This document shows, piece after piece, positions 1 through 9,067 of a DNA stretch of 64,000 nucleotides. Below the pieces are notes generated by a model. The model worked only from the letters and a program-made list of their open reading frames with translations. It ran no database searches and had not been told where the DNA came from. This stretch comes from Aeromicrobium tamlense (GTDB lineage: Bacteria > Actinomycetota > Actinomycetes > Propionibacteriales > Nocardioidaceae): contig NZ_JACBZN010000001.1 in the NCBI RefSeq assembly GCF_013408555.1, positions 1,984,001 to 2,048,000 of the forward strand, given 5' to 3'. Both the position numbers and the translations under genes were made by a program. Each line of letters opens with the position of its first letter. Positions within the stretch are counted from its first letter, which is position 1.

Positions 1-192
1 CGGCTGATGGAGGCCGTCGTCGAGTCGGCGCGCGCCGCGGGCGCGGCCAGCGTGTGGCTGGGGGTGAACGGCCGCAACGCCCGGGCCCAGCGCTTCTACG
101 CCAAGCAGGGCTTCGAGGTCGTCGGCGAGCGCCGCTTCGTCGTCGGCGCGCACACCGAGGACGACCTGGTCCTCGAGCGTCAGCTGGCCTGA
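1..192 (+). CDS. GNAT-family N-acetyltransferase, C-terminal 63 residues
   Basis: The reading frame is open from the first base, so this is the 3' end of a gene that starts upstream of the window. The visible residues carry the end of a GNAT fold: a strand with WLGVN, the NARAQRFYAKQGF helix-turn typical of acetyl-CoA-dependent acetyltransferases (usually written N..A...Y.k.GF), and a final strand ending DLVLER. GNAT enzymes move an acetyl group from acetyl-CoA to an amine. The substrate cannot be read from this fragment. It converges on the next gene, and the two stop codons lie within a 13-base overlap. Confidence 0.85.
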   Translation, partial: RLMEAVVESARAAGAASVWLGVNGRNARAQRFYAKQGFEVVGERRFVVGAHTEDDLVLERQLA

Positions 193-1244
193 GCGGAGGC
201 CTGCTCCAGCGCCCGCTGCACCGCGCGGGCGGCCACGCGGCCGGCTCGGTTCGCGCCGATCGTCGAGGCCGAGGGGCCGTATCCGACCAACTGCACGCGC
301 GGGTCCGCGACGGAGGTCGTCGAGGTCGCCGTCGTGTCCCCCAGCTGGATGCCGCCGAGCGGCGAACGCAGCCTCAGCGGTCGCAAGTGGTCGACGTCGG
401 GCCGGAAGCCCGTCGCCCACAGGATGACGTCGACGGGCTCGAACGTGCCGTCGGCCCAGCGCACGCCGTCGGGCTCGATCCGCTCGAACATCGGCAGGCG
501 CTCGTAGGCGCCGAGGCGCGCGGCCTCCTGCTCCTGGGGCCGCAGCATGAGCCCGGTGACGCTGACGACGCTGCGCGGCGGCAGTCCGCGACGCACTCGC
601 TCCTCGACCATCGCGACGGCCGTGCGGCCCGCCTCCTGGTCGAACTCGTCCGTGCGCCAGACCGGCTCGCGTCGCGTGACCCAGAGGGTGTCGGTGAGGG
701 GGCGCAGCAGGCCGAGGAACTGCACGGCCGACGCGCCACCGCCGACCACGAGCACGCGCTTCCCGCGGAAGTCCTCCGGATCGCCGAAGCCTGCGGTGTG
801 CAGCTGGCGGCCCCTGAACGACTCCTGTCCCGGGTAGCGCGGCACGAACGGGCGACGCCAGGTGCCGGTGGCGTTCACGAGCGTGCGGGTGTGCCACGTG
901 CGGCCGTCCTCGGCCTCCACGCGGAGCACGCCGTCCTCGTCGCGCACGGACCTCACCACCACCGGGCGCACGACGGGCAGGTCGTGGTGGGTCTCGTAGT
1001 CGCTGAAGTAGCCCGGCACGAAGTCGTTGGCACGCTCGGAGCCGCTGGCCGGCGGCACCGGGTCGTCCGGCAGGTCGGCGACCCCGTGGACGTCGGCCAT
1101 CGTGAGGGCGTCCCACCGGTGCTGCCACGCCCCGCCCGCGCGAGGATTCGCGTCGAGGACGAGGTGGCGCACGCCGAGCCGGCTCAGGTGGAACGAGGTC
1201 GACAGGCCGGCCTGCCCGGCTCCGATGACGATGCTGTCCCACAC
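180..1244 (-). CDS. FAD/NAD(P)-dependent oxidoreductase, flavin-monooxygenase-like
   Basis: A 354-residue protein with an N-terminal Rossmann dinucleotide fold (IVIGAGQAG close to the start, followed by the acidic LVLDAN strand end), a GTWRRPFVPRYPG linker, and a second nucleotide-binding motif (VLVVGGGASA) after an RGKR turn. This two-dinucleotide layout belongs to flavin-containing monooxygenases and related FAD/NADPH oxidoreductases, so the protein probably oxidises a small molecule in the cytosol. I start at the GTG at 1244, because the frame upstream of it runs through the repeat array and encodes nothing conserved. No strong ribosome-binding site is visible. The substrate is unknown. 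Confidence 0.8.
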   Translation of the reverse strand: MWDSIVIGAGQAGLSTSFHLSRLGVRHLVLDANPRAGGAWQHRWDALTMADVHGVADLPDDPVPPASGSERANDFVPGYFSDYETHHDLPVVRPVVVRSVRDEDGVLRVEAEDGRTWHTRTLVNATGTWRRPFVPRYPGQESFRGRQLHTAGFGDPEDFRGKRVLVVGGGASAVQFLGLLRPLTDTLWVTRREPVWRTDEFDQEAGRTAVAMVEERVRRGLPPRSVVSVTGLMLRPQEQEAARLGAYERLPMFERIEPDGVRWADGTFEPVDVILWATGFRPDVDHLRPLRLRSPLGGIQLGDTTATSTTSVADPRVQLVGYGPSASTIGANRAGRVAARAVQRALEQASAQAS

Positions 1245-1296
1245 GCCAGGGTCAACGGCTCCGGTCCCTCCGCGATTCCCCCGGGCACCCTCGGTG

Positions 1297-1410
1297 AGCG
1301 GTGAGCTGTCAACCGCACCCGGGTGGGAGCGGTGAGCTGTCAACCGCATCCGACCCTCGAAGGGTTGACCACTCACCGCTCAGCCAGCGGAAGGGTTGAC
1401 CACTCACCGC
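1297..1410. repeat. Four-copy intergenic repeat array, two direct and two inverted units, 31-bp period
   Basis: Two plus-strand units (1297-1317 and 1328-1348) carry AGCGGTGAGCTGTCAACC. Two minus-strand units (1361-1380 and 1392-1410) carry AGCGGTGAGTGGTCAACC when read on the other strand. Within each pair the copies lie exactly 31 bases apart, and the pairs face each other, so the whole block can fold as nested hairpins. It fills most of the 190-base gap between mnmA and the oxidoreductase gene, both on the minus strand. The central two bases differ consistently between the pairs (CT against TG). Function is unknown. Confidence 0.75.
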
Positions 1411-1434
1411 CCTCCCAGCGGTCCGGGTCGGGGG

Positions 1435-2532
1435 TCAGGCGGCGACGGAGCGGGAGGTGCGCGCGATGGTGGCCGAGCCGACGACGCGGGTGCCGGCGTA
1501 GATCACGCAGGCCTGACCCGGGGCGATGCCGGTGGCGGGGTCGCGCAGCTCGACCCGGACGACGTCGCCGTCCACGGTGACGGTGGCGCGGTGCTCGTCG
1601 CCGTGGGCGCGCAGCTGGACCGTGCAGTCGAGCGGCTCGGTGGGCGGCTCGTCGCACCAGAGCGGCTTGATGCCCTCGATCGCGTCGATGGCCAAGTGCT
1701 CGCGCGGCCCGACCGTGACGGTGCCCGAGACCGGCTCGATGTCGAGCACGAAGCGCGGCTTGCCGTCGGACGCCGGGACGCCGAGGCGCAGACCCTTGCG
1801 CTGGCCGATCGTGAACGCGTAGGCGCCGTCGTGGGAGCCGACCTCGGCCCCGGACTCGTCGACGATCGGCCCGGGCCGCGGACCGAGCCTGTCGGCCAGC
1901 CAGCCCGCGTTGTCGCCGTCGGCGATGAAGCAGATGTCGTGGCTGTCGGGCTTGTTCGCCACCTGGAGCCCGCGGCGGGCGGCCTCCTCGCGCACGAGGG
2001 TCTTCGGGTCGTCGCCGAGCGGGAACACCGAGCGCCCCAGCTGGTCCTGCGTGAGCACGCCGAGGACATAGGACTGGTCCTTGCCGTGGTCGACGGCGCG
2101 GTGCAGCTCGACGACCTCTCCGCCAGCTCGCTCGGAGGTCGCCAGTCGCGCGTAGTGGCCGGTGACGACGCCGTCGAAGCCGAGCGCGACGGCCCGCTCG
2201 AGCACCGCCGCGAACTTGATCTTCTCGTTGCAGCGCAGGCACGGGTTGGGCGTGCGGCCGGCGGTGTACTCGGCGATGAAGTCGTCGACGACCTCGTCGG
2301 CGAACTCGTCGCTCATGTCCCACACGAAGAACGGGATGCCGATGACGTCGGCCGCGCGGCGCGCGTCACCCGCGTCCTCGATCGAGCAGCAGCCGCGGGC
2401 GCCGGAGCGGTAGGACCGCGGGTTGCGGCTGAGCGCGAGGTGCACCCCGGTGACGTCGTGGCCGGCGTCCACGGCGCGAGCGGCCGCGACGGCGGAGTCG
2501 ACGCCGCCGGACATCGCCGCGATGAGCCTCAT
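1435..2532 (-). CDS. mnmA: tRNA-specific 2-thiouridylase MnmA
   Basis: A 365-residue enzyme that adenylates U34 of Lys, Glu and Gln tRNAs and replaces its 2-oxygen with sulfur. Visible hallmarks are the N-terminal PP-loop SGGVDS (residues 8-13), the catalytic cysteine in [12 protein letters not shown], the partner cysteine in [12 protein letters not shown], and the C-terminal barrel ending PGQACVIY. Length is typical. The start ATG at 2532 overlaps the stop of the cysteine desulfurase gene in an ATGA, so translation is probably coupled. The upstream gene is a likely source of persulfide sulfur for this reaction. Confidence 0.97.
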   Translation of the reverse strand: MRLIAAMSGGVDSAVAAARAVDAGHDVTGVHLALSRNPRSYRSGARGCCSIEDAGDARRAADVIGIPFFVWDMSDEFADEVVDDFIAEYTAGRTPNPCLRCNEKIKFAAVLERAVALGFDGVVTGHYARLATSERAGGEVVELHRAVDHGKDQSYVLGVLTQDQLGRSVFPLGDDPKTLVREEAARRGLQVANKPDSHDICFIADGDNAGWLADRLGPRPGPIVDESGAEVGSHDGAYAFTIGQRKGLRLGVPASDGKPRFVLDIEPVSGTVTVGPREHLAIDAIEGIKPLWCDEPPTEPLDCTVQLRAHGDEHRATVTVDGDVVRVELRDPATGIAPGQACVIYAGTRVVGSATIARTSRSVAA

Positions 2533-3737
2533 CGCGTGCGGCTCCGGACCAGGCCGGCCGAGCGGGCGCGCTCGTGGACGGCGGGCAGCACCTCGAGCAG
2601 GCGTTCGACGTCGGCCTCGGTGGAGGTGTGGCCGAGGCTGAACCGCAGCGAGCCCCGCGCGGCGGCGTCGTCGAAGCCCATCGCGAGCAGCACGTGGCTG
2701 GGCTGGGGCACGCCGGCCTGGCACGCCGAGCCGGTGGAGACCTCCACGCCCTGGGCGTCGAGCAGCATGAGCAGCGCGTCGCCCTCGCAGCCCGGGAACG
2801 TCACGTGCGCGATGTTCGGCAGACGGTGCGTGGGGCCGGGCTCGGGATCGCCGTTCACGACCGCCTCGGGCACGACGCGAGCGATGCCCTCGACGAGGCG
2901 CGTGCGCAGGGTCTCGATGCGGGCGGCGTTCTCCGCCTGTCGCTGCACCGTGAGCTCGAGGGCCGTGGCGAAGCCGGCGATCAGCGCCACGCCGACCGTG
3001 CCGGAGCGCAGGTCGCGCTCCTGGCCGCCGCCGTGCAGCAGCGGGGTGGCCTCGATCTCGCGGCGGATCACCAGCGCGCCCACGCCGACGGGGCCGCCGA
3101 GCTTGTGCGCGGTGACGGTCATCGCGTCGAGGCCCGTGCCCGCGAAGTCCAGCGGCAGGTAGCCGGCGGCCTGGACCGCGTCGGAGTGCACGGGGATGCC
3201 GTGCGCGCGGGCGATCTCGACGACCTCCCTGACGGGCTGGATCGTGCCCATCTCGTTGTTGGCCCACATCGTGGTGATCGCCGTGACGTCCTCGGGACGG
3301 TCCTCGATGGACTCGCGGAGGGCGTCGAGGCGCACGCGGCCCTGGCGGTCGACGGGCGTGACGTCGATGCGGGCGCCCTCGTGCGCGGCGAGCCAGGTGA
3401 CGGGGTCGAGCAGGGCGTGGTGCTCGATCGAGCTGAAGACGATGCGGTCGCGCTGCGGATCGGCGGATCGGCGCGACCAGAAGAGTCCCTTGATCGCGAG
3501 GTTGTTGGCCTCGGTGCCGCCGGAGCAGAACACGACCTCGCTGGGCCGGGCGCCCAGTCGCTCGGCGATCGACTCGCGCGACTCCTCCACGACGCGGCGG
3601 GCGCGGCGGCCGGCCTCGTGCAGGCTCGAGGGGTTCCCCGTGCGGCGCAGCTCGTCGTGCATCACCTCGACGGCCTCGGGCCACATCGTGGTGGTGGCCG
3701 CGTGGTCGAGGTAGACGCGATCGGGGGTCGTGCTCAT
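2529..3737 (-). CDS. Cysteine desulfurase, class V aminotransferase (IscS/NifS-like)
   Basis: A 402-residue PLP enzyme that removes sulfur from cysteine as an enzyme-bound persulfide. It shows YLDHAATT at the N terminus, [10 protein letters not shown], the PLP lysine in TAHKLGGP, and the active cysteine loop STGSACQAG. The ATG at 3737 is preceded by GGAGACG and matches the usual family start. It is co-transcribed with mnmA through an ATGA overlap, which suggests a main role in tRNA 2-thiolation. A second paralogue lies at 25776-26891 in the NAD operon. Confidence 0.95.
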   Translation of the reverse strand: MSTTPDRVYLDHAATTTMWPEAVEVMHDELRRTGNPSSLHEAGRRARRVVEESRESIAERLGARPSEVVFCSGGTEANNLAIKGLFWSRRSADPQRDRIVFSSIEHHALLDPVTWLAAHEGARIDVTPVDRQGRVRLDALRESIEDRPEDVTAITTMWANNEMGTIQPVREVVEIARAHGIPVHSDAVQAAGYLPLDFAGTGLDAMTVTAHKLGGPVGVGALVIRREIEATPLLHGGGQERDLRSGTVGVALIAGFATALELTVQRQAENAARIETLRTRLVEGIARVVPEAVVNGDPEPGPTHRLPNIAHVTFPGCEGDALLMLLDAQGVEVSTGSACQAGVPQPSHVLLAMGFDDAAARGSLRFSLGHTSTEADVERLLEVLPAVHERARSAGLVRSRTR

Positions 3738-3790
3738 CGTCTCCAGCGTAATGGGGGCGCACGAGGGCCGCCCGGGCCGTCCAGCCGCGG

Positions 3791-3819
3791 TTGCCGTGGC
3801 CGGGCGGCGCTCATAGATT
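3791..3819 (+). promoter_or_regulatory. Putative sigma-70-type promoter of the hydrolase-lipoprotein pair
   Basis: TTGCCG at 3791-3796 and TAGATT at 3814-3819 are separated by exactly 17 bases. This fits the housekeeping -35/-10 spacing and places the transcript start near 3826, upstream of the G-run and the GTG start at 3854. Prediction from sequence only. Confidence 0.5.
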
Positions 3820-3837
3820 GACCGGACACGGACCATC

Positions 3838-3849
3838 GGGGGGGGGGGG
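3838..3849 (+). repeat. Run of 12 G in the 5' leader, five to sixteen bases before a GTG start
   Basis: Twelve consecutive G residues followed by ACGC occupy the position of the ribosome-binding site of the hydrolase gene. No other Shine-Dalgarno sequence is visible. Runs this long slip during replication, so length could vary between cells or be miscalled by sequencing. Confidence 0.85.
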
Positions 3850-3853
3850 ACGC

Positions 3854-5560
3854 GTGCGGGTCGAACTGGATCACGCCCTGCTGCTGGCCGCGCGCGGGGA
3901 GATGCGGCGGCTGGCCCAGTCCGTCGACGCCGAGTCCGGCCTCGCCGTGGCGACGTCGCCCGTGACGCTCCCGAGCCTGGCGCCGTTGCGCGAGAAGGCC
4001 ACCTGGCTGCACGAGCAGCTGCCGATGGTGGGCGACCTCGCCGCGATCGCCCTCCTGCTCGACGAGGACGGCGACGGCACGACCGTCGTCACCGTGCCCG
4101 AGGGCGGCTGGGACCCTGCGACGCTGGTCGGACAGGCCGGCGACCAGAGGTTCGGTCCCGGGTTCGTCGAGGCGACCGGGCTGGAGGGCGAGGAGCTGTC
4201 GGCTTTGCTCCTCACGCTGGGGTCGGTGGGCCGCGACCTTCCTCCCGGGTCGGCGATGACGGCCGCCGAGCTGCGCCGCTTCGTCGTCGACCATCCCCGT
4301 GTCGCCACGGCGCTGCAGTCGACTCTGCCGCTCGGCACCGGACCGGCGGGCTCGCTGCGGTCCCTCACCGGCCCGTTCATGACCGCGCCCGGCGGCGCCG
4401 CCGAGGTCTGGGACCAGCGCCGGGCCGACGCGCGCGAGCTGTTCGCGAGCCTCTCCCCCGACGACGCCGCGATCCTCGCCATGACCTACCCGTCGATCGT
4501 GGGCAACCTCGCGGGCGTCCCCTTCGCCAACCGCGCCCACGCGAACACGGTGAACGTCGTGGCGGCGCTCGCGGACGAGCGTCGCGAGCTGGCCGAACTG
4601 CGCGAGCAGCACGCCCGGAACCAGGACGACTGGGACTTCCTCGGGCTCAACAACGACGACCTCGAGGGCCCGATCGGCAACCTCGAGGACCGGATCAGCC
4701 TGTACGAGTCGATCCTCGAGGACGACCGCACGATCGTCTTCTTCGACCCGGCGGGCGACGGCGCGATCGCCGAGCTTCATGGCACGATCGACGCCAGGAC
4801 CCGCAACGTCGGGGTGCTGGTGCCCGGCACCGGCAGCGACCTGTCGAACTACGAGGGCGGCGTGGCCCGGCGGTCGCGCGGCTTCGTCAACACCAACGCC
4901 GCGGGCGAGCTGGCGATGGTCTCGTGGATGGGCGGCGACCTGCCCGACGACGTGGTCGCCGACGCACCCTTCGCGAGCTACAGCCTCGACCTCGGTCCGC
5001 GGCTCGCCGAGTTCTCGCGCGACCTCGACCAGGAGATCGGCAGCGCCACCGACTCCCGGCCGAGCATCACCGTCGCCGGGCACTCCTACGGTGGCGCCGT
5101 GGTCGGCCGGTCGGAGCTCAGCGGACTCGTCGCCGACCGCGTCCTGCACATCGAGTCCGCCGGGATGGGGCACGACGTCCGGGACCCCGACGACCTCCCC
5201 GACTCGCAGTCGTCGGTGGACCGCTACTCCATGACCGCGCCGGGCGACATCATCGAGCTGACCCAAGGGGTCCAGATCGGGGACATCGGGCACGGTGCCG
5301 ACCCCGACCACTTCGACGGCACCACGCGGCTGCACACCGGTGACCGCGTCGACGGCTCGCTGAACACCGGCCCCGACTCGCACTCGGGCGTGTTCGAGGA
5401 GCAGAGCGACGCGTGGAGGAACATGTACGAGGTGTTCACCGGAGGCGTCGTGGAGACGTACCGCTCGCCCGAGTACCAGGTCCCTCGGTCGCCCCATGGC
5501 CCCGCGATCCCCGTGCAGGTGGGCTGGCAGGACGACGGGGAGAGGATCGACATCCGATGA
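3854..5560 (+). CDS. Alpha/beta hydrolase (DUF1023-like) with a type VII-associated N-terminal segment
   Basis: A 568-residue protein. The C-terminal half is an alpha/beta hydrolase: VGVLVPGTGSDLSNY opens the core, and GHSYG places the nucleophile at Ser411 in the GxSxG elbow, as in DUF1023 esterase/lipase-like proteins of actinomycetes. Residues 1-76 are largely helical and include SPVTLPSL, a WL pair and LLLDEDGDG. This segment aligns with residues 1-79 of the protein at 23190-25175. No signal peptide or membrane segment is evident. The GTG at 3854 is chosen because the G-run precedes it and the shared segment begins just after it. The stop overlaps the next start (ATGA). Substrate is unknown. 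Confidence 0.75.
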   Translation: MRVELDHALLLAARGEMRRLAQSVDAESGLAVATSPVTLPSLAPLREKATWLHEQLPMVGDLAAIALLLDEDGDGTTVVTVPEGGWDPATLVGQAGDQRFGPGFVEATGLEGEELSALLLTLGSVGRDLPPGSAMTAAELRRFVVDHPRVATALQSTLPLGTGPAGSLRSLTGPFMTAPGGAAEVWDQRRADARELFASLSPDDAAILAMTYPSIVGNLAGVPFANRAHANTVNVVAALADERRELAELREQHARNQDDWDFLGLNNDDLEGPIGNLEDRISLYESILEDDRTIVFFDPAGDGAIAELHGTIDARTRNVGVLVPGTGSDLSNYEGGVARRSRGFVNTNAAGELAMVSWMGGDLPDDVVADAPFASYSLDLGPRLAEFSRDLDQEIGSATDSRPSITVAGHSYGGAVVGRSELSGLVADRVLHIESAGMGHDVRDPDDLPDSQSSVDRYSMTAPGDIIELTQGVQIGDIGHGADPDHFDGTTRLHTGDRVDGSLNTGPDSHSGVFEEQSDAWRNMYEVFTGGVVETYRSPEYQVPRSPHGPAIPVQVGWQDDGERIDIR

Positions 5561-6003
5561 GGCGCGCGGTGGCGGCGCTCATGCTCTGCGGGATCGTCCT
5601 GGCAGGGTGCGGCAAGGAGGACGACATGGACCTGCAGGAACGGGCCGAGGCCCGCGCGGCCGAGGCACGCACGTACGTCGACGACCTGGCCGCTCACGTG
5701 GGCGCCGACCCCGAGGTCGTGCAGGACGAGCTCGGCGACTGCGTGCCGGGCCAGCAGGACAGCGGGATCGACCTGTCCTACGCCGTGCACGTCACGGTGG
5801 ACGACACCGCGGCCGAGCGGCTGCGCGGCGAGATCGCCGACCACTTCGCGGCCGAGGGCTGGGAGATCAAGGCCGACCCCGTGGACCCCGCGAAGGACGA
5901 GGTCAGCGTCCGCTTCGCCAAGGGCCCGTTCACCATGGGCGCCAACATCAGCACGACAGCCGGCCGGGCCGCCGTGAGCGGCACCGGCGGCTGCGTGCGC
6001 TGA
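5557..6003 (+). CDS. Small lipoprotein coupled to the hydrolase gene
   Basis: A 148-residue protein with a lipoprotein signal peptide (MRRAVAALMLCGIVLAGC), giving predicted cleavage before Cys18 and anchoring outside the membrane. The mature part has acidic helices and a short alpha/beta domain with Cys at LGDCVPG and near the C terminus (TGGCVR), which could form a disulfide. I do not recognise the family. The ATG overlaps the hydrolase stop, so the two are probably made together. A partner, chaperone or immunity role for the hydrolase is possible but only inferred. It converges on the next gene with a one-base gap. Confidence 0.75.
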   Translation: MRRAVAALMLCGIVLAGCGKEDDMDLQERAEARAAEARTYVDDLAAHVGADPEVVQDELGDCVPGQQDSGIDLSYAVHVTVDDTAAERLRGEIADHFAAEGWEIKADPVDPAKDEVSVRFAKGPFTMGANISTTAGRAAVSGTGGCVR

Positions 6004-6004
6004 C

Positions 6005-8650
6005 TCAGGAGATCTGCGAGCCGCGGTGCGGCAGCAGCTCGTCCACGAGCGTGGCGGTGGTGTGGTCCATCGGCTCGCCCTCGAGCGCGGTCTCGAGCTG
6101 GTCGACCGCGACGGCGACCGCGGACACGCCGCCGGTCTCGTGACGGGCGCGCAGGATGATGCGCCACGCCTCCTCGTGCGTCGGGTAGATCCGCAGGATC
6201 GCGCCGGCCGCCGCCGCGGAGCCGGCCGGGTCGCGGCCGTCCTGCAGCAGTGTGGCCAGACGCAGGGCCGCGTCGATCACGAGCTCACCGATCGTGCGCG
6301 GCAGGTCGAGCGTGGCCGCCCAGGCGTAGCGGCCGCGCGGCGCGCCCTCGAACGCCGGACCGCGCACGAGCTTGAGCGCGCGACGCAGCAGGTCGATCTC
6401 GTCGCGCGGGAACTCGGCCCGGCGGCTGGCGATCACCAGGTGACGGAACGCGTCCCAGTCGCACACGACGTCGGGACCGAGCGACAGGCGGCCGTCGAGG
6501 CTCTCGCGCAGGCGGTGGTGGCCCTCGCGGTCGGAGCCGAGCCACACGCGGGCGCGCTCGATGTTGGCGTCGCGCACCTCGGGCGTGACGCCGAGCGGCC
6601 AGACGGCGCCGGCGAGCACGGTCGGGTGCACGCCCTCGGGGTGCAGGGCCAGGAACGTGATGATCTCGGTGAGGACCGTGGCGCGACGCTCGGTCTGCTC
6701 CCCCGGGCCGTCGACGACGACCGAGCCGAGGATGCCGACGCGGCTCGTGGCGGTGAGCCAGGCGGCGTCGTCGGCGTCGCGGCGCGGCAGCGCGATGGCC
6801 ACGCGGTCGCCGTCGCCGGGACGCGTGGTCAGGCCGGCCGAGGCGAACAGCGAGGCCACGGCCTCGGCGTGGTGCGCGCCGATGCGGTTGGCCGTGACGG
6901 CCAGGCCGAGCTGGGGCACGTGCAGCGTGCCGTGCTCGTCGACGTGCAGGCGCCAGCGTGCGGCGTCGTGGTCGCCCACGGCGATGGCGGCCGTGCCCGG
7001 GTGGGCCGCGGCCACGCCGGCGAGCCGCTCGAGCGCGAAGCCCGGCGACTGGCTGCCGACGGCCAGGATCGCGACCTCGTCCTCGCGACGGCGGCCGGTG
7101 AGGACGTCGTCGGCGCGGGTGGCCTCGAGCTCGGAGGCGGCGGACTCGAGGTCGGACACGAGCGTGACGCGCTCGGCCACCTCGGCGACCGCGGACGGCA
7201 GGCCGGTGGCCAGGACGCGGACCGATCGCGACCAAGGGCTGACGGCAGCCTGCAGGACGAGCGAGGTGATGACCTCGGCGCTGACGTGCAGGTCGCCGCC
7301 GACGGTGATGAGGCCGCCCGACGACGCGAGATCGACCAGGACGTCACGGCCCTCGGTGTCGACGCCGAGGCTGACCAGCGACGGGTACGCCGGCTCGGCG
7401 TCCTCGGGCGCCTCGAGCGTGGCGAGGTCGGCGGTCAGGCGCCACACGGCGCCGTCCTCGACGGCCTCCCAGCCCTCCACCGCCTCGGGGACGGCAGGCG
7501 CGAGATGCAGGGCCACGTCGTCGTGGCCGACGACGGCCGCGTAGGCCGCCGGGACGTCGACGCCCGCGCGATCGCAGGCGTCCGTGAGGTGACGCAGCAC
7601 GGTGTCGAGCGCGGCGGCGCGCTCGGGGTCGGCGGCCAGTCGCAGGTCGGCCTCGGTCTCGCGTGCCTTCTCGTCGGGCTCGCCACCGGGACGACGGCGA
7701 CGCGCCACCGCGAGCGCGGCGAGCAGGCCGCTGGCCAGCAGGCCGGCGCCCATCCACCAGGCGGTGGACTCGGGGGCCTGTGCCGTGGAGTCGGCCTCGA
7801 CGCCGCCGGCGTCGGACGTGCCGCCGCCGCCGCCGCCCTGCGAGCCGGCGGGCGGGGTGACCGGCGCCTGCTCGACCGCCACGCGGTCGACGCCGCTGGC
7901 GTCGCCGGGCATGACCAGCTGCCAGCCGGGCTGGATCAGCCGGGCGAGCTCGAGCTTGCGACCGTCGAGCTGGACCTTGTCCTTGTTGAGCTCGTAGATC
8001 TCCTTGTAGCGGAAGCCGTCGCCCAGGTGGCGCTCGGCGATGTCCCAGAGGTTGTCGTGGTAGCCGTCCTTCGGCGCCTTCACGGTGTAGACGAGCTCGC
8101 CCTCGAGACGGTTCTCGATCTGGTCCGTGGCCGCCGGCTTCTCCTCGGGCGCCGGGGTGACGGCGTCGACGACGGCAGCCGCCACGGCACCGGTCTGCGG
8201 GGCGATGTCCGACTCGGACGGACCCGCGGCGTTGGCGGCCGGACCGGCGACCAGGCCGGTCACGAGCAGGCCGCCGATGAGGGCGCGCGCGAGGTGCTGC
8301 AGCGGGCCGGCGAACGGCACGGTGCGGGCGAGGCCGCCGCGACGCGTGGCGACGATCTCGAGGACCACACAGACCACGAACACGAGCCACAGCAGCCAGA
8401 CGATCCCGACGAGCACGGACACGAGGTCCTCGGGGCCGAGCTGGCGCGCAAGGTCGCGCAGGGCCGGCAGTTCGGTGGGGATCGGCGGGGCGCCGCCGAG
8501 CAGCAGCAGCGCGACGGGCAGGCCGACGAGCAGCGCGACGAGCGCGAGCGCGGACCCGATCCGCGAGGCGACCGATGAGGACTCCTCCACCGGGGCAGGT
8601 GCGAGCGACTCGAAGCGGCTGGCGTCCGGGGTCAGGGTGGGATCAGTCAT
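6005..8650 (-). CDS. Membrane LysM protein with C-terminal BTAD-type domain, last gene of the Tad operon
   Basis: An 881-residue protein. Roughly residues 30-140 hold three hydrophobic segments, residues 186-248 a LysM-like module (LVYTVKAPKDG, NLWDIAERHLG, ending LVMPG), then a Ser/Gly-rich linker and another membrane segment near 295-315 followed by RRRR. The long cytoplasmic part ends in a BTAD-like helical repeat domain (from about 740: IDLLRRALKLVRGPAFEG ... HEEAWRIILRARH) preceded by an OmpR-like winged-helix region (FLALHPEGVHPTVLAGAVWP). Proteins of this design occur at the end of actinobacterial tad operons. Their job is not established. It might link cell-wall state to regulation of the pilus locus. 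Confidence 0.8.
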   Translation of the reverse strand: MTDPTLTPDASRFESLAPAPVEESSSVASRIGSALALVALLVGLPVALLLLGGAPPIPTELPALRDLARQLGPEDLVSVLVGIVWLLWLVFVVCVVLEIVATRRGGLARTVPFAGPLQHLARALIGGLLVTGLVAGPAANAAGPSESDIAPQTGAVAAAVVDAVTPAPEEKPAATDQIENRLEGELVYTVKAPKDGYHDNLWDIAERHLGDGFRYKEIYELNKDKVQLDGRKLELARLIQPGWQLVMPGDASGVDRVAVEQAPVTPPAGSQGGGGGGTSDAGGVEADSTAQAPESTAWWMGAGLLASGLLAALAVARRRRPGGEPDEKARETEADLRLAADPERAAALDTVLRHLTDACDRAGVDVPAAYAAVVGHDDVALHLAPAVPEAVEGWEAVEDGAVWRLTADLATLEAPEDAEPAYPSLVSLGVDTEGRDVLVDLASSGGLITVGGDLHVSAEVITSLVLQAAVSPWSRSVRVLATGLPSAVAEVAERVTLVSDLESAASELEATRADDVLTGRRREDEVAILAVGSQSPGFALERLAGVAAAHPGTAAIAVGDHDAARWRLHVDEHGTLHVPQLGLAVTANRIGAHHAEAVASLFASAGLTTRPGDGDRVAIALPRRDADDAAWLTATSRVGILGSVVVDGPGEQTERRATVLTEIITFLALHPEGVHPTVLAGAVWPLGVTPEVRDANIERARVWLGSDREGHHRLRESLDGRLSLGPDVVCDWDAFRHLVIASRRAEFPRDEIDLLRRALKLVRGPAFEGAPRGRYAWAATLDLPRTIGELVIDAALRLATLLQDGRDPAGSAAAAGAILRIYPTHEEAWRIILRARHETGGVSAVAVAVDQLETALEGEPMDHTTATLVDELLPHRGSQIS

Positions 8651-8662
8651 GGTGCTCCTAGG

Positions 8663-9067
8663 TCAGGAGGTGGCGGCGGTCGCGGTGGCGCGGGCGGTGA
8701 CCGGGTACTGGTTGATGCCGATGAGCTTGAGCATCGTGGTCTCGCTGGTGTCGCGGACCTCGATCGCGACGGTGTTGGCGTTCACCGTGATCGAGAACTG
8801 CGAGGCGGGGTAGCCGCGCGCGCTGAGGAAGTCCTGGGCGTAGAGGCGTGCCAGGCCGGGGTCGACCGCGAGCGCGCCACCGCTGCGCAGCTGGTCGACG
8901 TTGACGGCGTTGGCGCCGGCGCGCGCGGCCTGCTCGGCGTCGTCGGCGACGCGCATGCGGGCGTTGATGCCCATGCCGCCGTCGATCACGAGGCCGGCGC
9001 ACAGCATGAGCACGAGCGACATGCCGAGCACGAAGATCGTCGCGCCTCCGCGTTCACGCCTGCTCAT
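8663..9067 (-). CDS. TadG-like pilus assembly protein
   Basis: A 134-residue protein starting MSRRERGGATIF, with one N-terminal hydrophobic segment (VLGMSLVLMLCAGLVI) and the MGINARMRVADDAEQAARAG helix usual for actinobacterial TadG/pseudopilin-like proteins (DUF2134-type N terminus). The RERGGA junction resembles a prepilin peptidase site. It probably joins the pilus base or tip outside the membrane. The ATG overlaps the stop of the upstream tadE gene (ATGA), and a 12-base gap leads to the LysM/BTAD gene. Confidence 0.8.
   Translation of the reverse strand: MSRRERGGATIFVLGMSLVLMLCAGLVIDGGMGINARMRVADDAEQAARAGANAVNVDQLRSGGALAVDPGLARLYAQDFLSARGYPASQFSITVNANTVAIEVRDTSETTMLKLIGINQYPVTARATATAATS

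Noticed and set aside
180..1376. Longer start of the oxidoreductase at 1376 or 1349
   Set aside because: The extra 35 to 44 residues are translated from the repeat array and precede the Rossmann fold by far more than is normal; the GTG at 1244 sits right before the fold.
1297..1410. Repeat array considered as a CRISPR
   Set aside because: Only four copies, two of them inverted, with short similar spacers of about 10 bases and no cas genes nearby.
3791..3853. Extension of the hydrolase gene upstream to 3791
   Set aside because: It would translate the promoter hexamers and the G-run into a Gly-rich leader. The segment shared with the 23190 protein starts only after the GTG at 3854.
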